Positions 49,325 through 59,255 of a stretch of DNA of 64,000 nucleotides are shown here, one piece after another. This DNA is from CAZMGB01 sp964565775 (GTDB lineage Bacteria; Chloroflexota; Dehalococcoidia; DSTF01; JALHUB01): contig CAZMGB010000002.1 in the NCBI GenBank assembly GCA_964565775.1, positions 1 to 64,000 of the forward strand, given 5' to 3'. The notes under the pieces are model-generated. The model was given only the letters and a program-made list of their open reading frames with translations. It ran no database searches and was not told where the DNA came from. Position numbers and translations under genes: made by a program. Position 1 is the stretch's first letter; each line of letters begins with the position of its first letter.

Positions 49325-51061
49325 ATGAGCTTCGCCGAACCCTCCTTCCTTGCTCTCCTCGCCGCCGTCCCGCTGGCGGGCCTGGCCGTGGCGCTCCTTT
49401 TGAGGTGGAAGGCGCGGGCCGAAGCCCGCTTTGTCGGCGAACGAGGCCGGGCGGCTGCGGGGGCCGCGGCCGGCCCCCTTCGCCCCGCCCTGAAGGGAGC
49501 GCTGCTGACGCTCGCCCTGGCGCTCCTGGCGCTGGCTGCCGCCCGACCCCAGATCGGGAGCCGCGAAGTGCCCGTCGAACGGCGGGGCATCGACCTCATG
49601 ATAGCCCTCGACGTCTCCCGCAGCATGGACGCGACCGACGTCACTCCCAGCCGACTCGCCCGCGCCCAGGAGGAGATCGGGGCGCTGCTGGAGCGCCTCG
49701 CGGGCAACCGGGCGGGCCTGGTGCTCTTCGGCGGCGACGCCCTGGTGCGTTCGCCCCTGACCAGCGACCTCGCCGTCGTCGACAGTCTGGTGGCGGCGGC
49801 AACCCGGGAGCGGGGCCTGACGGCGCCCGGCTCCTCGCTGGGGGCGGGCGTGGAGCAAGCCACGGAGGCCCTGGCGGCGAGCGAGGCCGCCAGCCGCGCC
49901 ATCGTCGTCGTCAGCGACGGGGAGGACTTCGGCGGCCAGGTACTGGAGGCCGTGCAGCGAGCCAGCGACGAAGACATTCTGGTCTACACCGCCGGCGTCG
50001 GCACCAGCAGCGGCGCGCCGCTCTCGGCAGTGGAGGAGGGGGCAGACATGCCCACCATCACGCGCCTTGACGAAGGACTCCTGCGCCGGATGGCCGATAG
50101 CGGCGGCGGCAGCTACGTCGACCTGTCCACCCCGGAGGGCACGCTGGCGCCCCTGGCCGACGACTTGGGAGGACTCGAGAGGACGCTCTTCGCCGTCGAG
50201 AGCCAGAGCCGTCCCATCGAGCGCTTCCAGTGGTTCCTTGCGGCCGGCCTGGCGCTCATCGCTATCGAGTTCGTGCTGCCGGCGGGCGGAGGGCGGCCCC
50301 GGCGGGCCAGCCGGCCGAGGCGCTGGCCCCTCCTGCCTGCGGCCGGGCTGGTCGCCTTCGTGACGGCGGCCTGCGTCGCTTCCGTCCACAGCCTGAACGA
50401 GGAGGGGAACCGGCTGTATCAGGAGGGCGACTTCGCCCGCGCGCTGGAGGCCTACCGGGAAGCGCAGGTGGAGCGGCCCGACCTGGCCGAGCTCAACCTC
50501 AACGCCGCCAACGCCCTCGACCGCCTGGAGGAGTACGAGCCCGCCGTCGACGAGGTGCTGCGCGCCTTCCCCATCGACGACCCCACCCTCGCATTCCGCG
50601 CCGAGTACGGGCTCGGCAACCACTACTTCCGGCTCGGTCGGATTGCCGACGCTTTCGAGGCCTACAAGCGAGCCCTCATCCTGAACCCGTCGGACGCCGA
50701 TGCCAAGTTCAACCTGGAGCTCACAGCCCGACTCCTGGCGCAGCAACCGCCCGCGGCACCCGCCCAAGGGGAGGGTGGCGGGCAGGCGCCGGCGGCCGGC
50801 GCCCCGGCACCCACGGCGGGCGAATCCGGGCAGCAGCCCCCGGGCCAGACCGGCGCGCCTCCCTCCGAGCCCGGCGCCGGCCCGCCTCAGGCGGGCCTCG
50901 AGCAGGCCGAACGGGCGCTCTCCGACGCCCTGGCCGGAATAGAAGGGAAGTTCACGGTGGAGGAGGCGCTAAAGGTGCTAGACTTGATCCGGGAGCAGGA
51001 GAGCCTGGAGCCGAGCCTCCCATCCGGCTCGTCTGGGACCTCAGGCGAGCCCGACTACTAG
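49325..51061 (+). CDS. VWA-TPR fusion protein (BatB plus BatC-like)
   Basis: A 578-aa protein. It has N-terminal helices, a VWA domain with MIDAS ALDVSRSMD (D96, S98, S100), a transmembrane segment near 300-318, and another hydrophobic segment near 338-355. TPR-like repeats follow (LNEEGNRLYQEGDFARALEAYREAQVERPDLAELNLNAANAL..., AEYGLGNHYFRLGRIADAFEAYKRALILNPSDADAKFNLEL). The end is a Pro/Gly-rich tail and a short helix. In other bacteria BatB and BatC are separate genes; here they are one. Confidence 0.88.
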   Translation: MSFAEPSFLALLAAVPLAGLAVALLLRWKARAEARFVGERGRAAAGAAAGPLRPALKGALLTLALALLALAAARPQIGSREVPVERRGIDLMIALDVSRSMDATDVTPSRLARAQEEIGALLERLAGNRAGLVLFGGDALVRSPLTSDLAVVDSLVAAATRERGLTAPGSSLGAGVEQATEALAASEAASRAIVVVSDGEDFGGQVLEAVQRASDEDILVYTAGVGTSSGAPLSAVEEGADMPTITRLDEGLLRRMADSGGGSYVDLSTPEGTLAPLADDLGGLERTLFAVESQSRPIERFQWFLAAGLALIAIEFVLPAGGGRPRRASRPRRWPLLPAAGLVAFVTAACVASVHSLNEEGNRLYQEGDFARALEAYREAQVERPDLAELNLNAANALDRLEEYEPAVDEVLRAFPIDDPTLAFRAEYGLGNHYFRLGRIADAFEAYKRALILNPSDADAKFNLELTARLLAQQPPAAPAQGEGGGQAPAAGAPAPTAGESGQQPPGQTGAPPSEPGAGPPQAGLEQAERALSDALAGIEGKFTVEEALKVLDLIREQESLEPSLPSGSSGTSGEPDY

Positions 51062-51076
51062 ACTGCGGAGACGGCC

Positions 51077-51316
51077 ATGCCAGTGAATCGGAAGTGGGTC
51101 AACCTGACGACGGCACCCGACCAGCTCAGCGCAGAGATGCTGGTGGAACTGCTGCGGGGTGAGGGAGTGTCGGCCATGATCAAGCCATCGGACGCCGTCA
51201 CCTTCCTGGGCGTCTCGGGCATAAGCTGCCGCATCCTCGTACCCAGCGACGAGCTGAACGAAGCCAGGGCCATCCTGGCCGACCGCGAGGAGGCGGGGGG
51301 ATTCCTTCAGCCCTGA
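51077..51316 (+). CDS. DUF2007-type putative signal-transducing protein
   Basis: A 79-aa protein with the DUF2007 pattern: KWVNLTTAPDQLSAEMLVELLRGEGVSAMIKPSDAVTFLGVSGISCRILVPSDELNEARAILAD. Such small domains often accompany membrane proteins. It ends the plus-strand Bat run, convergent with the transglutaminase gene. Confidence 0.85.
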   Translation: MPVNRKWVNLTTAPDQLSAEMLVELLRGEGVSAMIKPSDAVTFLGVSGISCRILVPSDELNEARAILADREEAGGFLQP

Positions 51317-51343
51317 GCGGGCGGGCAGGCGACCCGGAAACGG

Positions 51344-53665
51344 TCAGCCCGTCCTGTTTCCCTTCGCGCTGCGGCGAAGGATCCGCACCAGGAGACGACC
51401 TCGCAGCCTTCTCCACAGCGTCTCCAGCCTTGCGCGCTCCGCCGCTTCCGTCGGCTTCCGCCCGAAGCGAGCCCGCACGTAGGACTCGGCCAGCAAGCCG
51501 AGGCCGGGGTCATCCGATAGCTCTCGGCCGAGGCTGCGGGCGAACTCACGGGGAGTCTCCTGCGGCCGGGGGCCGATCTTCGCCCAGGAGGCCAGCCTCA
51601 CGGTCTTCTCCCAGGTCTGGCTGGCGTAGTCGAGGCCTCCCAGGCCCCTCTGCCAGGCCAGCCTCAGCGTCGCCGCCGAGGCTGCCAGCAGCGTGGCAAG
51701 GCCGAGCAGCGTGCCGAGGACGACGAATGGGGCGCGACTGCCGCCGCCTTCCGCCGCCACCTCAACTTCCCCGCCATCGGCGAGCGGTATGCCCCCCAGG
51801 CCGAAGGGGATATCGGCGGGGGCACCCGTCATACCGCCCTGGTCCGCCTCCTCCGGAGCCGCGACCTCCTCGCCCGGGCGCACGATCGGCGGCTGCGACG
51901 GCGTCGGATTGAAATCGATCCAGCCGAGGCCGGGGAAGTACACCTCGGGCCACGCGAAGGCGCTCTGCTCGCTGACCACGTAGGTGGCGCCGCCGACTTC
52001 GCGTTCCTTTTCGTCCAGCACGTAGCCCACGGCGAGCCGCGCCGGTATACCGATCGAGCGGAGGAGCATGACCATCGCCGACGCGTGGTAGTCGAAATAG
52101 CCGCGTCTGAGGTCGAACAGGAAGTAGTCGACGCTGTCGCGGCCTACCGGCGTCACCGGCACCTCGTAGTCGATGGGGTAGGTGCGCAGGTAGCCCTCAA
52201 TGACACGCGCCCTGTCGTAGGGGTTGTTCTCGTACTGGGTGAGGTCACGGGCGAGGCCGCTGACCGAGGCGGGCAGGTCGTCGGGAAGCTGGAGGTAGAC
52301 AGTCTTGATGGCGGAGGGGTAATCGCTGCCGGCGGCCCGCAGCTCTTCGACGCTCGCCTCCGAGACCGTGCCAAGCGATGTGTAGCGCTCACCCTTCCCC
52401 AGACTCTCGGTCGGGCGGAGCGCCGCCACGTCGGAACGAGAGGCCGACGCCTCCTCCTCGAAGGGCACATCGACGCTCAGGGGCTGGCCCAGGCTGAAGA
52501 TGACATGGCGGTGCGCGGACACCTCGATCTTCACCGCCGCCGCCCCCCGCCCCGGCGAAAGCTCGCCCTCTCCACCTGCGACGCCGCCCGCCTCGACGCC
52601 GCGCTCCTCCCGTGAGCCCAGCTTCCAGCCGTAGGGCGTGTAGATCTCGTAGGACTGGGCCCGCAGGTAGCCCGGCCCCTCCAGCCCGGCGGACGACCCG
52701 CCGGGCACCTCCACCGTCATCACCCGCTCGACGCCCAGGCTGACGCTCCCCTGGAAGGGCAACGTTGAGCCGAAGCTGTGCACGCTGACCGGCTTCTTGC
52801 TGTCGATAGAGGCGAACAGCCGGCTCCACTCCAGCACACGGGAGGTGACGGGCCCGGTGATGCGCTCCCAGGCGCCCGCTAGCGGCCCCGATCCCTCTGA
52901 CACGGGGATAAGCCAGGCGGCCCCCAGCAGCAGGAGGGCGACCCAGAAGGTGATGCTGAGGCTGGAGACGCTGAGGAACTCGGGGTGGGGAGAGCCTTCC
53001 CGGCGCCACTCTTCCATCTTTCCGACGACGTTCATGCGCATGACGAGCAGGATCGCCCCGAAGAGGAAGAACACGAATGCGAAGGAGAACTGCCCCGGCA
53101 GGTAGCTGATGTTGATGAGGAGCGCCACACCGCCGGGTATCAGGCCCAGCCAGGCGTTGCGCCAGCGGAAGATGCTCCAGGCGGACACGTAGGCCGCCAG
53201 CCAGGTCGATAGGACGACTATGACGATGAACGGCAGGGGGTCAGTGCTTATGCCGCCCCCAAAGGCGGCGCTGAGCCACTCGCCCATGCGAAAGGTCAGC
53301 TCGTGGACGCGGGCCTGGGGGCTATCGCCGGGCAGCACGGAGAGCAGCGTCGCCAGCACCGCGGCGCCGCCAACCACGAGCGAGAGGACGTGGGCCAGGG
53401 CTTCCGGCGCCCTCGACCGGGCCAGAGCCAGCCCCAGGAAGAGCCCCAGGAAAGCCACCGGGTAGAGGGAGGGCATCTCGTCGACCCAGTCCGCCCGGTC
53501 GATGGACCCCACGACGCTGAGGAACACGATGAGGACGATGGCAAGGGTAAGCACGTCCTCCCAGGAAACGAACGGCCTCGACGACGGCTCGCTGGGCGGC
53601 GGCTCGGGCTCGAGCGCGCGTACCAGGCGCGGGCCAATCGATTCCGACCAGCTAGCCTCTCTCAT
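51344..53665 (-). CDS. TgpA-like transglutaminase-fold membrane protein, catalytic residues lost
   Basis: A 773-aa protein. Six or more N-terminal transmembrane helices span residues up to about 235, followed by an extracytoplasmic transglutaminase-like domain (about 380-600), a transmembrane helix near 645-668 and a DUF4129-like C-terminus. The expected catalytic Cys in the G-x-C motif is Phe (GYFDYHASAMVMLLRSIGIPAR, F524). The His of HAW is also Phe (AFAWPEVYFPGLGW, F570), whereas the Asp (D584, DFNPTP) remains. It is probably inactive as an enzyme. It overlaps the DUF58 gene by 4 nt. Confidence 0.88.
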   Translation of the reverse strand: MREASWSESIGPRLVRALEPEPPPSEPSSRPFVSWEDVLTLAIVLIVFLSVVGSIDRADWVDEMPSLYPVAFLGLFLGLALARSRAPEALAHVLSLVVGGAAVLATLLSVLPGDSPQARVHELTFRMGEWLSAAFGGGISTDPLPFIVIVVLSTWLAAYVSAWSIFRWRNAWLGLIPGGVALLINISYLPGQFSFAFVFFLFGAILLVMRMNVVGKMEEWRREGSPHPEFLSVSSLSITFWVALLLLGAAWLIPVSEGSGPLAGAWERITGPVTSRVLEWSRLFASIDSKKPVSVHSFGSTLPFQGSVSLGVERVMTVEVPGGSSAGLEGPGYLRAQSYEIYTPYGWKLGSREERGVEAGGVAGGEGELSPGRGAAAVKIEVSAHRHVIFSLGQPLSVDVPFEEEASASRSDVAALRPTESLGKGERYTSLGTVSEASVEELRAAGSDYPSAIKTVYLQLPDDLPASVSGLARDLTQYENNPYDRARVIEGYLRTYPIDYEVPVTPVGRDSVDYFLFDLRRGYFDYHASAMVMLLRSIGIPARLAVGYVLDEKEREVGGATYVVSEQSAFAWPEVYFPGLGWIDFNPTPSQPPIVRPGEEVAAPEEADQGGMTGAPADIPFGLGGIPLADGGEVEVAAEGGGSRAPFVVLGTLLGLATLLAASAATLRLAWQRGLGGLDYASQTWEKTVRLASWAKIGPRPQETPREFARSLGRELSDDPGLGLLAESYVRARFGRKPTEAAERARLETLWRRLRGRLLVRILRRSAKGNRTG

Positions 53666-54936
53666 GGCAGCACCACCCGCCGGCCGGCTCCCGCCTCAGG
53701 CGCCTCGATGCCGCTGCCCAGGGCCGCGACCAGATTATCGGAGCGCTTCACCAGGTAGGTGTAGATGTCGCTGGCGGCCAGCGCGCCGAAGACGAGAAGA
53801 GAGCTGGCGTCGGCACCGAAGGTGCTCGGCTCAAGCAGCACCGCCGCCACCTTGACGCCCCGCTGCGCCAGCGACTGGAGGCTGAGGACCCAGCTCTCGT
53901 CGGTGGACGGCGTGATGACCACCACCGTCGTGTGGCGGCCGAACCGTTTGCCCTCGGCGTTCAGGAGCCTGGCCAGCGATACGCCGCCGGTGGCCTGCGC
54001 CAGGGCCAGCGCCTCCAGGATGCGGGTGTAGTGCTGGGCGCCGCGCTCCGCCTCCTCGATGTCGTAGTGGGCGCCCGCCGCCAGGTAGCCGACGGTTCGG
54101 TTGGCCATGAGGAAGTAGCGCGCGACGGACGCCGCGATCTTGACGCCGTACTCCTCGGTGCCGTCGTCGCCGGAGCCCGCCTGGACCCGCCGCTGGAGGT
54201 CGAGGACGACCCAGATGTCGCTGGAAGGATCGAGCTCGAAGAGCTTGACCATCAGCTCGTTCGTCCGCACCGTCGTCAGCCAGTGGATCCTGCTGAGGCT
54301 ATCGCCGTACTGGTACTGGCGGACGCCGGCGGCGTTGGGGGTGACGTAGTGGGTGCGACGGCGGAAGCGCCCCTCGCCTGGCAGGAGGGCGGGCGGCACA
54401 TAGAAGTTCGGCAGCTCTACGGCCTGGGGGTAGACCAGAAGCCGGCGTCGCTCCCCGAACCGGCGGGTGAAGTGGAAGAGGCCGAAAGGATCGCCGGTGG
54501 TGACCGTGAGCGGCCCCATTGTGTAAGCGCCCCGACGCAGGCAGAGGGTGCTCGTCTTCCAGGAGCAATAGCCCCGCACGCCCAGCGAGACTACGCGTCG
54601 CGAGCGGTGGCCCGGCAGATCGGACGGCTCTTCGACCTCCAGCCAGAGCTTGGAGAAGAGGCTGCGGCTGCGCACCGAGATACGCCCCTGCGCATACTCG
54701 CCCTCGACCAGTCGGTCGGCCGTTCGCTCGACCGCAACCTCGAGGCCCCGGAGGTTCAGCCGGCCCCACAGGTAGGCGATGGGCACCGCCACAGCGATGA
54801 GATAGGCGAGGCGGAAGAGGAGCCAGAAGCCCGTCGAGAAGCCCGAGACGACGGAGACGACGAACAGCACCGTGACGACAGTCAGCGAGCGGTGACGGAC
54901 GAGAAGGGTTCGGTAGAGACGGATGGGAAAGCTCAT
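53662..54936 (-). CDS. DUF58 domain protein, second module
   Basis: A 424-aa membrane DUF58 protein. Two N-terminal helices (about 18-60), an immunoglobulin-like middle domain, then the DUF58 signature RQYQYGDSLSRIHWLTTVRTNELMVKLFELDPSSDIWVVLDLQ. It lies between MoxR-2 and the transglutaminase-like gene, the standard MoxR-DUF58-TgpA order. Translation is coupled to the transglutaminase gene (ATGA). Confidence 0.92.
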   Translation of the reverse strand: MSFPIRLYRTLLVRHRSLTVVTVLFVVSVVSGFSTGFWLLFRLAYLIAVAVPIAYLWGRLNLRGLEVAVERTADRLVEGEYAQGRISVRSRSLFSKLWLEVEEPSDLPGHRSRRVVSLGVRGYCSWKTSTLCLRRGAYTMGPLTVTTGDPFGLFHFTRRFGERRRLLVYPQAVELPNFYVPPALLPGEGRFRRRTHYVTPNAAGVRQYQYGDSLSRIHWLTTVRTNELMVKLFELDPSSDIWVVLDLQRRVQAGSGDDGTEEYGVKIAASVARYFLMANRTVGYLAAGAHYDIEEAERGAQHYTRILEALALAQATGGVSLARLLNAEGKRFGRHTTVVVITPSTDESWVLSLQSLAQRGVKVAAVLLEPSTFGADASSLLVFGALAASDIYTYLVKRSDNLVAALGSGIEAPEAGAGRRVVLP

Positions 54937-54971
54937 TGCTCCGAGAGTGCGGTCGTCCCTGACCTTAGGTG

Positions 54972-55047
54972 CTTCGACAAGCTCAGCATGCCATTATGCA
55001 TTGCCCGTCTCCCGGGGCTCTCCTGCCGCACCCTGAGCCTGTCGAAG
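54972..55047. repeat. REP-like inverted pair
   Basis: CTTCGACAAGCTCAG (54972-54986) and CTGAGCCTGTCGAAG (55033-55047) are inverted copies, one mismatch, separated by 46 nt. They lie in the 314-nt gap between MoxR-2 and the DUF58 gene, which otherwise has no gene. Repeats with this CTTCGACAGGCTCAG core are familiar in many environmental bacteria. Confidence 0.7.
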
Positions 55048-55212
55048 GGCGTGCCCCGCATCTCATCCTCCGCAGTGCCGGCGGGAGCCGCCATGGACGA
55101 TTCTTATGTTTGTGGTCCGCATTACGTCGCTAGAGCGGTACTTCGAGGTTGGCGAGTCGATGGGGCCAGCGCGAGCTCAGCGGGGACCGGCTCCGCCCGC
55201 AAGGCGTCCTAT

Positions 55213-55250
55213 CCGTCCGGCAGGCGGGCCTACCCGTCCGGCAGGCGGGC

Positions 55251-55270
<20 letters not shown>
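55213..55270. repeat. 21-bp tandem repeat at the MoxR 3' end
   Basis: A unit starting CCGTCCGGCAGGCGGGCC and ending TAC (21 bp) occurs 2.8 times (55213, 55234, 55255). The MoxR stop codon lies inside it at 55251-55253, and each further unit would also encode a stop in the same frame, so the repeats look like duplications of the gene's last seven codons. Confidence 0.8.
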
Positions 55271-56210
<940 letters not shown>

Positions 56211-56377
56211 CGCTGTCTCCCGCGACTCCGCGCGGCACAAGAACCGTCAGGCCTGCGGCAGCCGCCGCCGCCGAACGGTTGTCCCAAATTATATCAGCTC
56301 GGCTGGAATCTATCGACCCGAGCGGACTCTCGGGCCTGCCCTACCGGCCGATCTCGCCATAGGCTACAATCGACGGG

Positions 56378-57571
56378 ATGGAAAGGAAGACCGCACCATC
56401 GCGCGGCTGGGCTCTCGCGGCGGCGGCGCTCGTGGCGCTGCTGGCCATCGCCCTGAGCTGCGGCGGGCAGTCGGGCGGAGACGAGGCGGAGGGCATCGTG
56501 GTGGCGACTGCCACGCGCACGGCCGTCGCGACCGCCACGGCCCGGCCGCCGAGCCCGACGGTCACTCCCGTTCCGCCCACCGTCACGCCGCTTCCGCCGA
56601 CGGCCACTCCCGTACCGCCCACGCCCGAGCCGGCCACTCCCGTACCGCCGACGCCTGAGCCGCCTACTCCCACGCCGCTGCCGCCATCACCCGTGCCGCC
56701 GGCCGCGACCGAAGCGCCACCACCACCGCCCACACCCGCTACACCGCCAGCGCCCGCCGAGCCAGCGCCGCCACCGAACGCTGGCATCGAGCTCGTGCCG
56801 CCGGAGATCGGGCAGGGAGGCGTCGCAACCGTGCGCGTGCCAACACAAGGCGCCGATAGCGCCCGAGTCACGTTCAACAACCGTCGCTACCCGCTGCTGA
56901 ATCAGGATGGGATGGCCTGGGGCGTGCTCGGGGTGGATGCGTTCCAGGAGCCGGGCGCCTACCCGGTCTCGGTGGACCTCCTGGCGGCCGACGGAGCCGT
57001 CCTGGACAGCTTTCAGACGACGCTCACGGTAGTCGACGTCGCCTACCCGGTGGAGTACATCACCCTGCCGCCCGACCGCGCCGCCTTACTCGACCCCGCC
57101 ATCGTGCAAGAGGAGAACAACCGGCGCGCGGCCACCTTCTCGGTGTTCACGGTGGCGAAGCTGTGGTCTGGGCCATTCATAATGCCGGTGGCGGGACCGA
57201 TCGGCGGCGGCTACGGCGTCGGACGCAGCTACAACGAGGCGCCAGTCGTCGACTTCCATCACGGCACAGACATCATTGCCGATGCCGGCGTGCCCGTGGT
57301 GGCGGCCAACAGCGGGCGCGTCGCGTTCGCGGGCGCTCTCACCGTCCGCGGCAACTCGGTCATCATCGACCACGGCCTGGGAGTCTACAGCGCCTATCAT
57401 CACCTGTCGCAGATCGCCGTCGTCGAGGGGCAGGACGTAGCAAAAGGCGAGGTCGTGGGGGCCGTCGGCGACACGGGTCTCGCCACCGGACCGCACCTGC
57501 ACTGGGAGATAATCGTCATCGGCGTGAACGTCGATCCGCTGCCCTGGACGGCGGTCGAGATAGGGCCCTAA
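56378..57571 (+). CDS. M23 family metallopeptidase lipoprotein
   Basis: A 397-aa secreted protein with a lipobox ending in Cys28 (ALSC). A long Pro/Thr/Val-rich spacer (about 50-125) and an Ig-like region come before the M23 (LytM) peptidase domain. HHGTD (about residues 294-298) and HLHW (about 373) give the zinc ligands, with GYGVGRSYNEAPVVDFHHG and GVYSAYHHLSQI around them. It probably cuts or binds peptidoglycan. The TACAAT about 10-15 nt upstream suggests a very short leader. Its stop overlaps the convergent rsmE stop. Confidence 0.9.
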   Translation: MERKTAPSRGWALAAAALVALLAIALSCGGQSGGDEAEGIVVATATRTAVATATARPPSPTVTPVPPTVTPLPPTATPVPPTPEPATPVPPTPEPPTPTPLPPSPVPPAATEAPPPPPTPATPPAPAEPAPPPNAGIELVPPEIGQGGVATVRVPTQGADSARVTFNNRRYPLLNQDGMAWGVLGVDAFQEPGAYPVSVDLLAADGAVLDSFQTTLTVVDVAYPVEYITLPPDRAALLDPAIVQEENNRRAATFSVFTVAKLWSGPFIMPVAGPIGGGYGVGRSYNEAPVVDFHHGTDIIADAGVPVVAANSGRVAFAGALTVRGNSVIIDHGLGVYSAYHHLSQIAVVEGQDVAKGEVVGAVGDTGLATGPHLHWEIIVIGVNVDPLPWTAVEIGP

Positions 57572-58320
57572 GCCCCCAGCTCTCCGAGCTCGTAGAGGAC
57601 GGCCGCCGCGGCAACGATGCCGGCGGTCTCAGAGCGCAGTATGCGCGGCCCCAGCGATACCGTCCGCACCCCAGCCCGGCGCGCGCAGGCGACCTCCTCC
57701 TCCGTGAAGCCGCCCTCGGGACCGACGAAGATGCTCACGGACGGCGGGTCGGCCGCCTCCGCCTCCACGAAGCCCTGTCGCAGCAGGCCGCGCAGGCCGA
57801 GCGAGCGCTCGCCCTCCCAGGGCAGAAGACGCAGGCCCGTCGCGGCACCAAGGGCCGCCTCGAGAGGGGCCACTGGCGCCACCGCCGGCACGACGCTGCG
57901 GCCGCACTGCTCGGCCGCCTCCACCACGACGCGCCGCCAGCGCTCGCTGCGGCCCGTCCTCTCGCCGGGCGGCCGCATGACGTTTCGCTGGCAGAGCAGC
58001 GGCACGAAGACGCTGACTCCCAACTCCGTCCCCTTCTCCAGCACCCAGTCGAAGCGCTCACCCTTTATAAGCGACTGGTAGAGGACGAGCCGCAGGCGCG
58101 GCTCCGGCCGCCCCGGCCGCCTATCGACGATGCGCGCCCGCACCTCTCGTGCGCCCACGCCCCCGAGCTCGACCTCATATTCGAGGCCGCTGCCGTCGAA
58201 GAGGAAGACCGTATCGCCGGGCTTCAAGCGCAGGACGCGGCCGATGCGACGCGCGAGTGGGCCTTCGAGAAGGACATCGTCCGCGGCGAGCACCTCCGGC
58301 GGCACGAAGAAGCGGTGCAT
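57568..58320 (-). CDS. rsmE: 16S rRNA m3U1498 methyltransferase RsmE
   Basis: A 250-aa SPOUT methyltransferase. It starts MHRFFVPPEVLAADDVLLEGPLARRIGRVLRLKPGDTVFLFDGSG (PUA-like N-terminus). The knotted SAM site is present (VSIFVGPEGGFTEEEVACARRAGVRTVSLGPRILRSETAG). It follows prmA by 4 nt, and prmA follows dnaJ, forming the dnaJ-prmA-rsmE order common in bacteria. Confidence 0.95.
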   Translation of the reverse strand: MHRFFVPPEVLAADDVLLEGPLARRIGRVLRLKPGDTVFLFDGSGLEYEVELGGVGAREVRARIVDRRPGRPEPRLRLVLYQSLIKGERFDWVLEKGTELGVSVFVPLLCQRNVMRPPGERTGRSERWRRVVVEAAEQCGRSVVPAVAPVAPLEAALGAATGLRLLPWEGERSLGLRGLLRQGFVEAEAADPPSVSIFVGPEGGFTEEEVACARRAGVRTVSLGPRILRSETAGIVAAAAVLYELGELGA

Positions 58321-58324
58321 GGCG

Positions 58325-59236
58325 CTAGGGCCGCTTCGATACTATGGCGCGCCAGTCGCCCTCGGCTGCCGTCGCCAGGATGGAGGCACCGACCGCCGCC
58401 AGCGCCTTCGTGCACTCCTCGGCCCGCTCGGCGATGATGCCGCTGACGATGGCGACGCCCCCGCGCCGCAGGGCTGCGACGAGAGCTGGGGCCATCTCCA
58501 GCGTCGCCTCGGCGCTGATGTTCGCCACGACGCAATCGTACCGCGCCGCGGCGGCCCGGCGCCCGTCGAGCGTGCCCTGAACGACGCTCACGCGGTCGGC
58601 GACGCCGTTGGCCGCGGCGTTGGCCTCCGCAACCCTCACTGCCACGGGGTCGAGGTCGAGGGCGAGCACCTCACCCCCACCCAACAGCGCCGCCGCTATC
58701 GCCAGGATGCCGGAGCCGGTGCCCAGGTCGAGGACGCGGCCCCCCGGTCGCAGGTGCTCTTCGAGGAGCGCCAGGCAGAGCCGCGTCGTCGGGTGCTGCC
58801 CGGTTCCGAAGGCCATGCCCGGGTCCAGCCGCAGCACGATCTCGCCCGCGGCGGGCCGATAGCGGCGCCAGGACGGGCAGACGACGAGACGGCGGCCGGC
58901 CCGCTCGACCCCAAAGAAGCGCTTCCAGGCGTCGGCCCAGTCTTCCTCGCGCACGCGTCGGCCGCGAAGGCGGGGGAGAGCGAAGGACAGCGACAGGTGG
59001 CGCAGGTCGCGACGCAGGGCGCGACGCTTGCGGGGCAGATCACCATCGAGGGGGAGGTAGACCTTCACGATTGCCAGCGCCGGCTCTTCGCCATCGCAAA
59101 CAGACCCCCCGTCATGCTCGGGGGGCCTGGCGCTCTCTTCGATGCTGACGCCGGCGGGAGCGTATCGCCGCAGCACGTCGGCCACGGGCTCCACCTCGGC
59201 AGGAGCTGCGGGGACGGCGATCTCGAGCCACTCCAC
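58325..59236 (-). CDS. prmA: Ribosomal protein L11 methyltransferase PrmA
   Basis: A 303-aa SAM-dependent methyltransferase of L11. The N-terminal substrate-recognition domain is MEWLEIAVPAAPAEVEPVADVLRRY; the middle linker WADAWKRFF, LDPGMAFGTGQHPTTRLCLALLEEHL, the SAM motif VLDLGTGSGILAIAAALLGGGEVLALDLDPVAV, and VVANISAEATLEMAPAL complete the match. Its substrate rplK is in the same window. It lies 19 nt downstream of dnaJ. Confidence 0.95.
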   Translation of the reverse strand: MEWLEIAVPAAPAEVEPVADVLRRYAPAGVSIEESARPPEHDGGSVCDGEEPALAIVKVYLPLDGDLPRKRRALRRDLRHLSLSFALPRLRGRRVREEDWADAWKRFFGVERAGRRLVVCPSWRRYRPAAGEIVLRLDPGMAFGTGQHPTTRLCLALLEEHLRPGGRVLDLGTGSGILAIAAALLGGGEVLALDLDPVAVRVAEANAAANGVADRVSVVQGTLDGRRAAAARYDCVVANISAEATLEMAPALVAALRRGGVAIVSGIIAERAEECTKALAAVGASILATAAEGDWRAIVSKRP

Positions 59237-59255
59237 CGGCGAACCCCGTTCTTCG

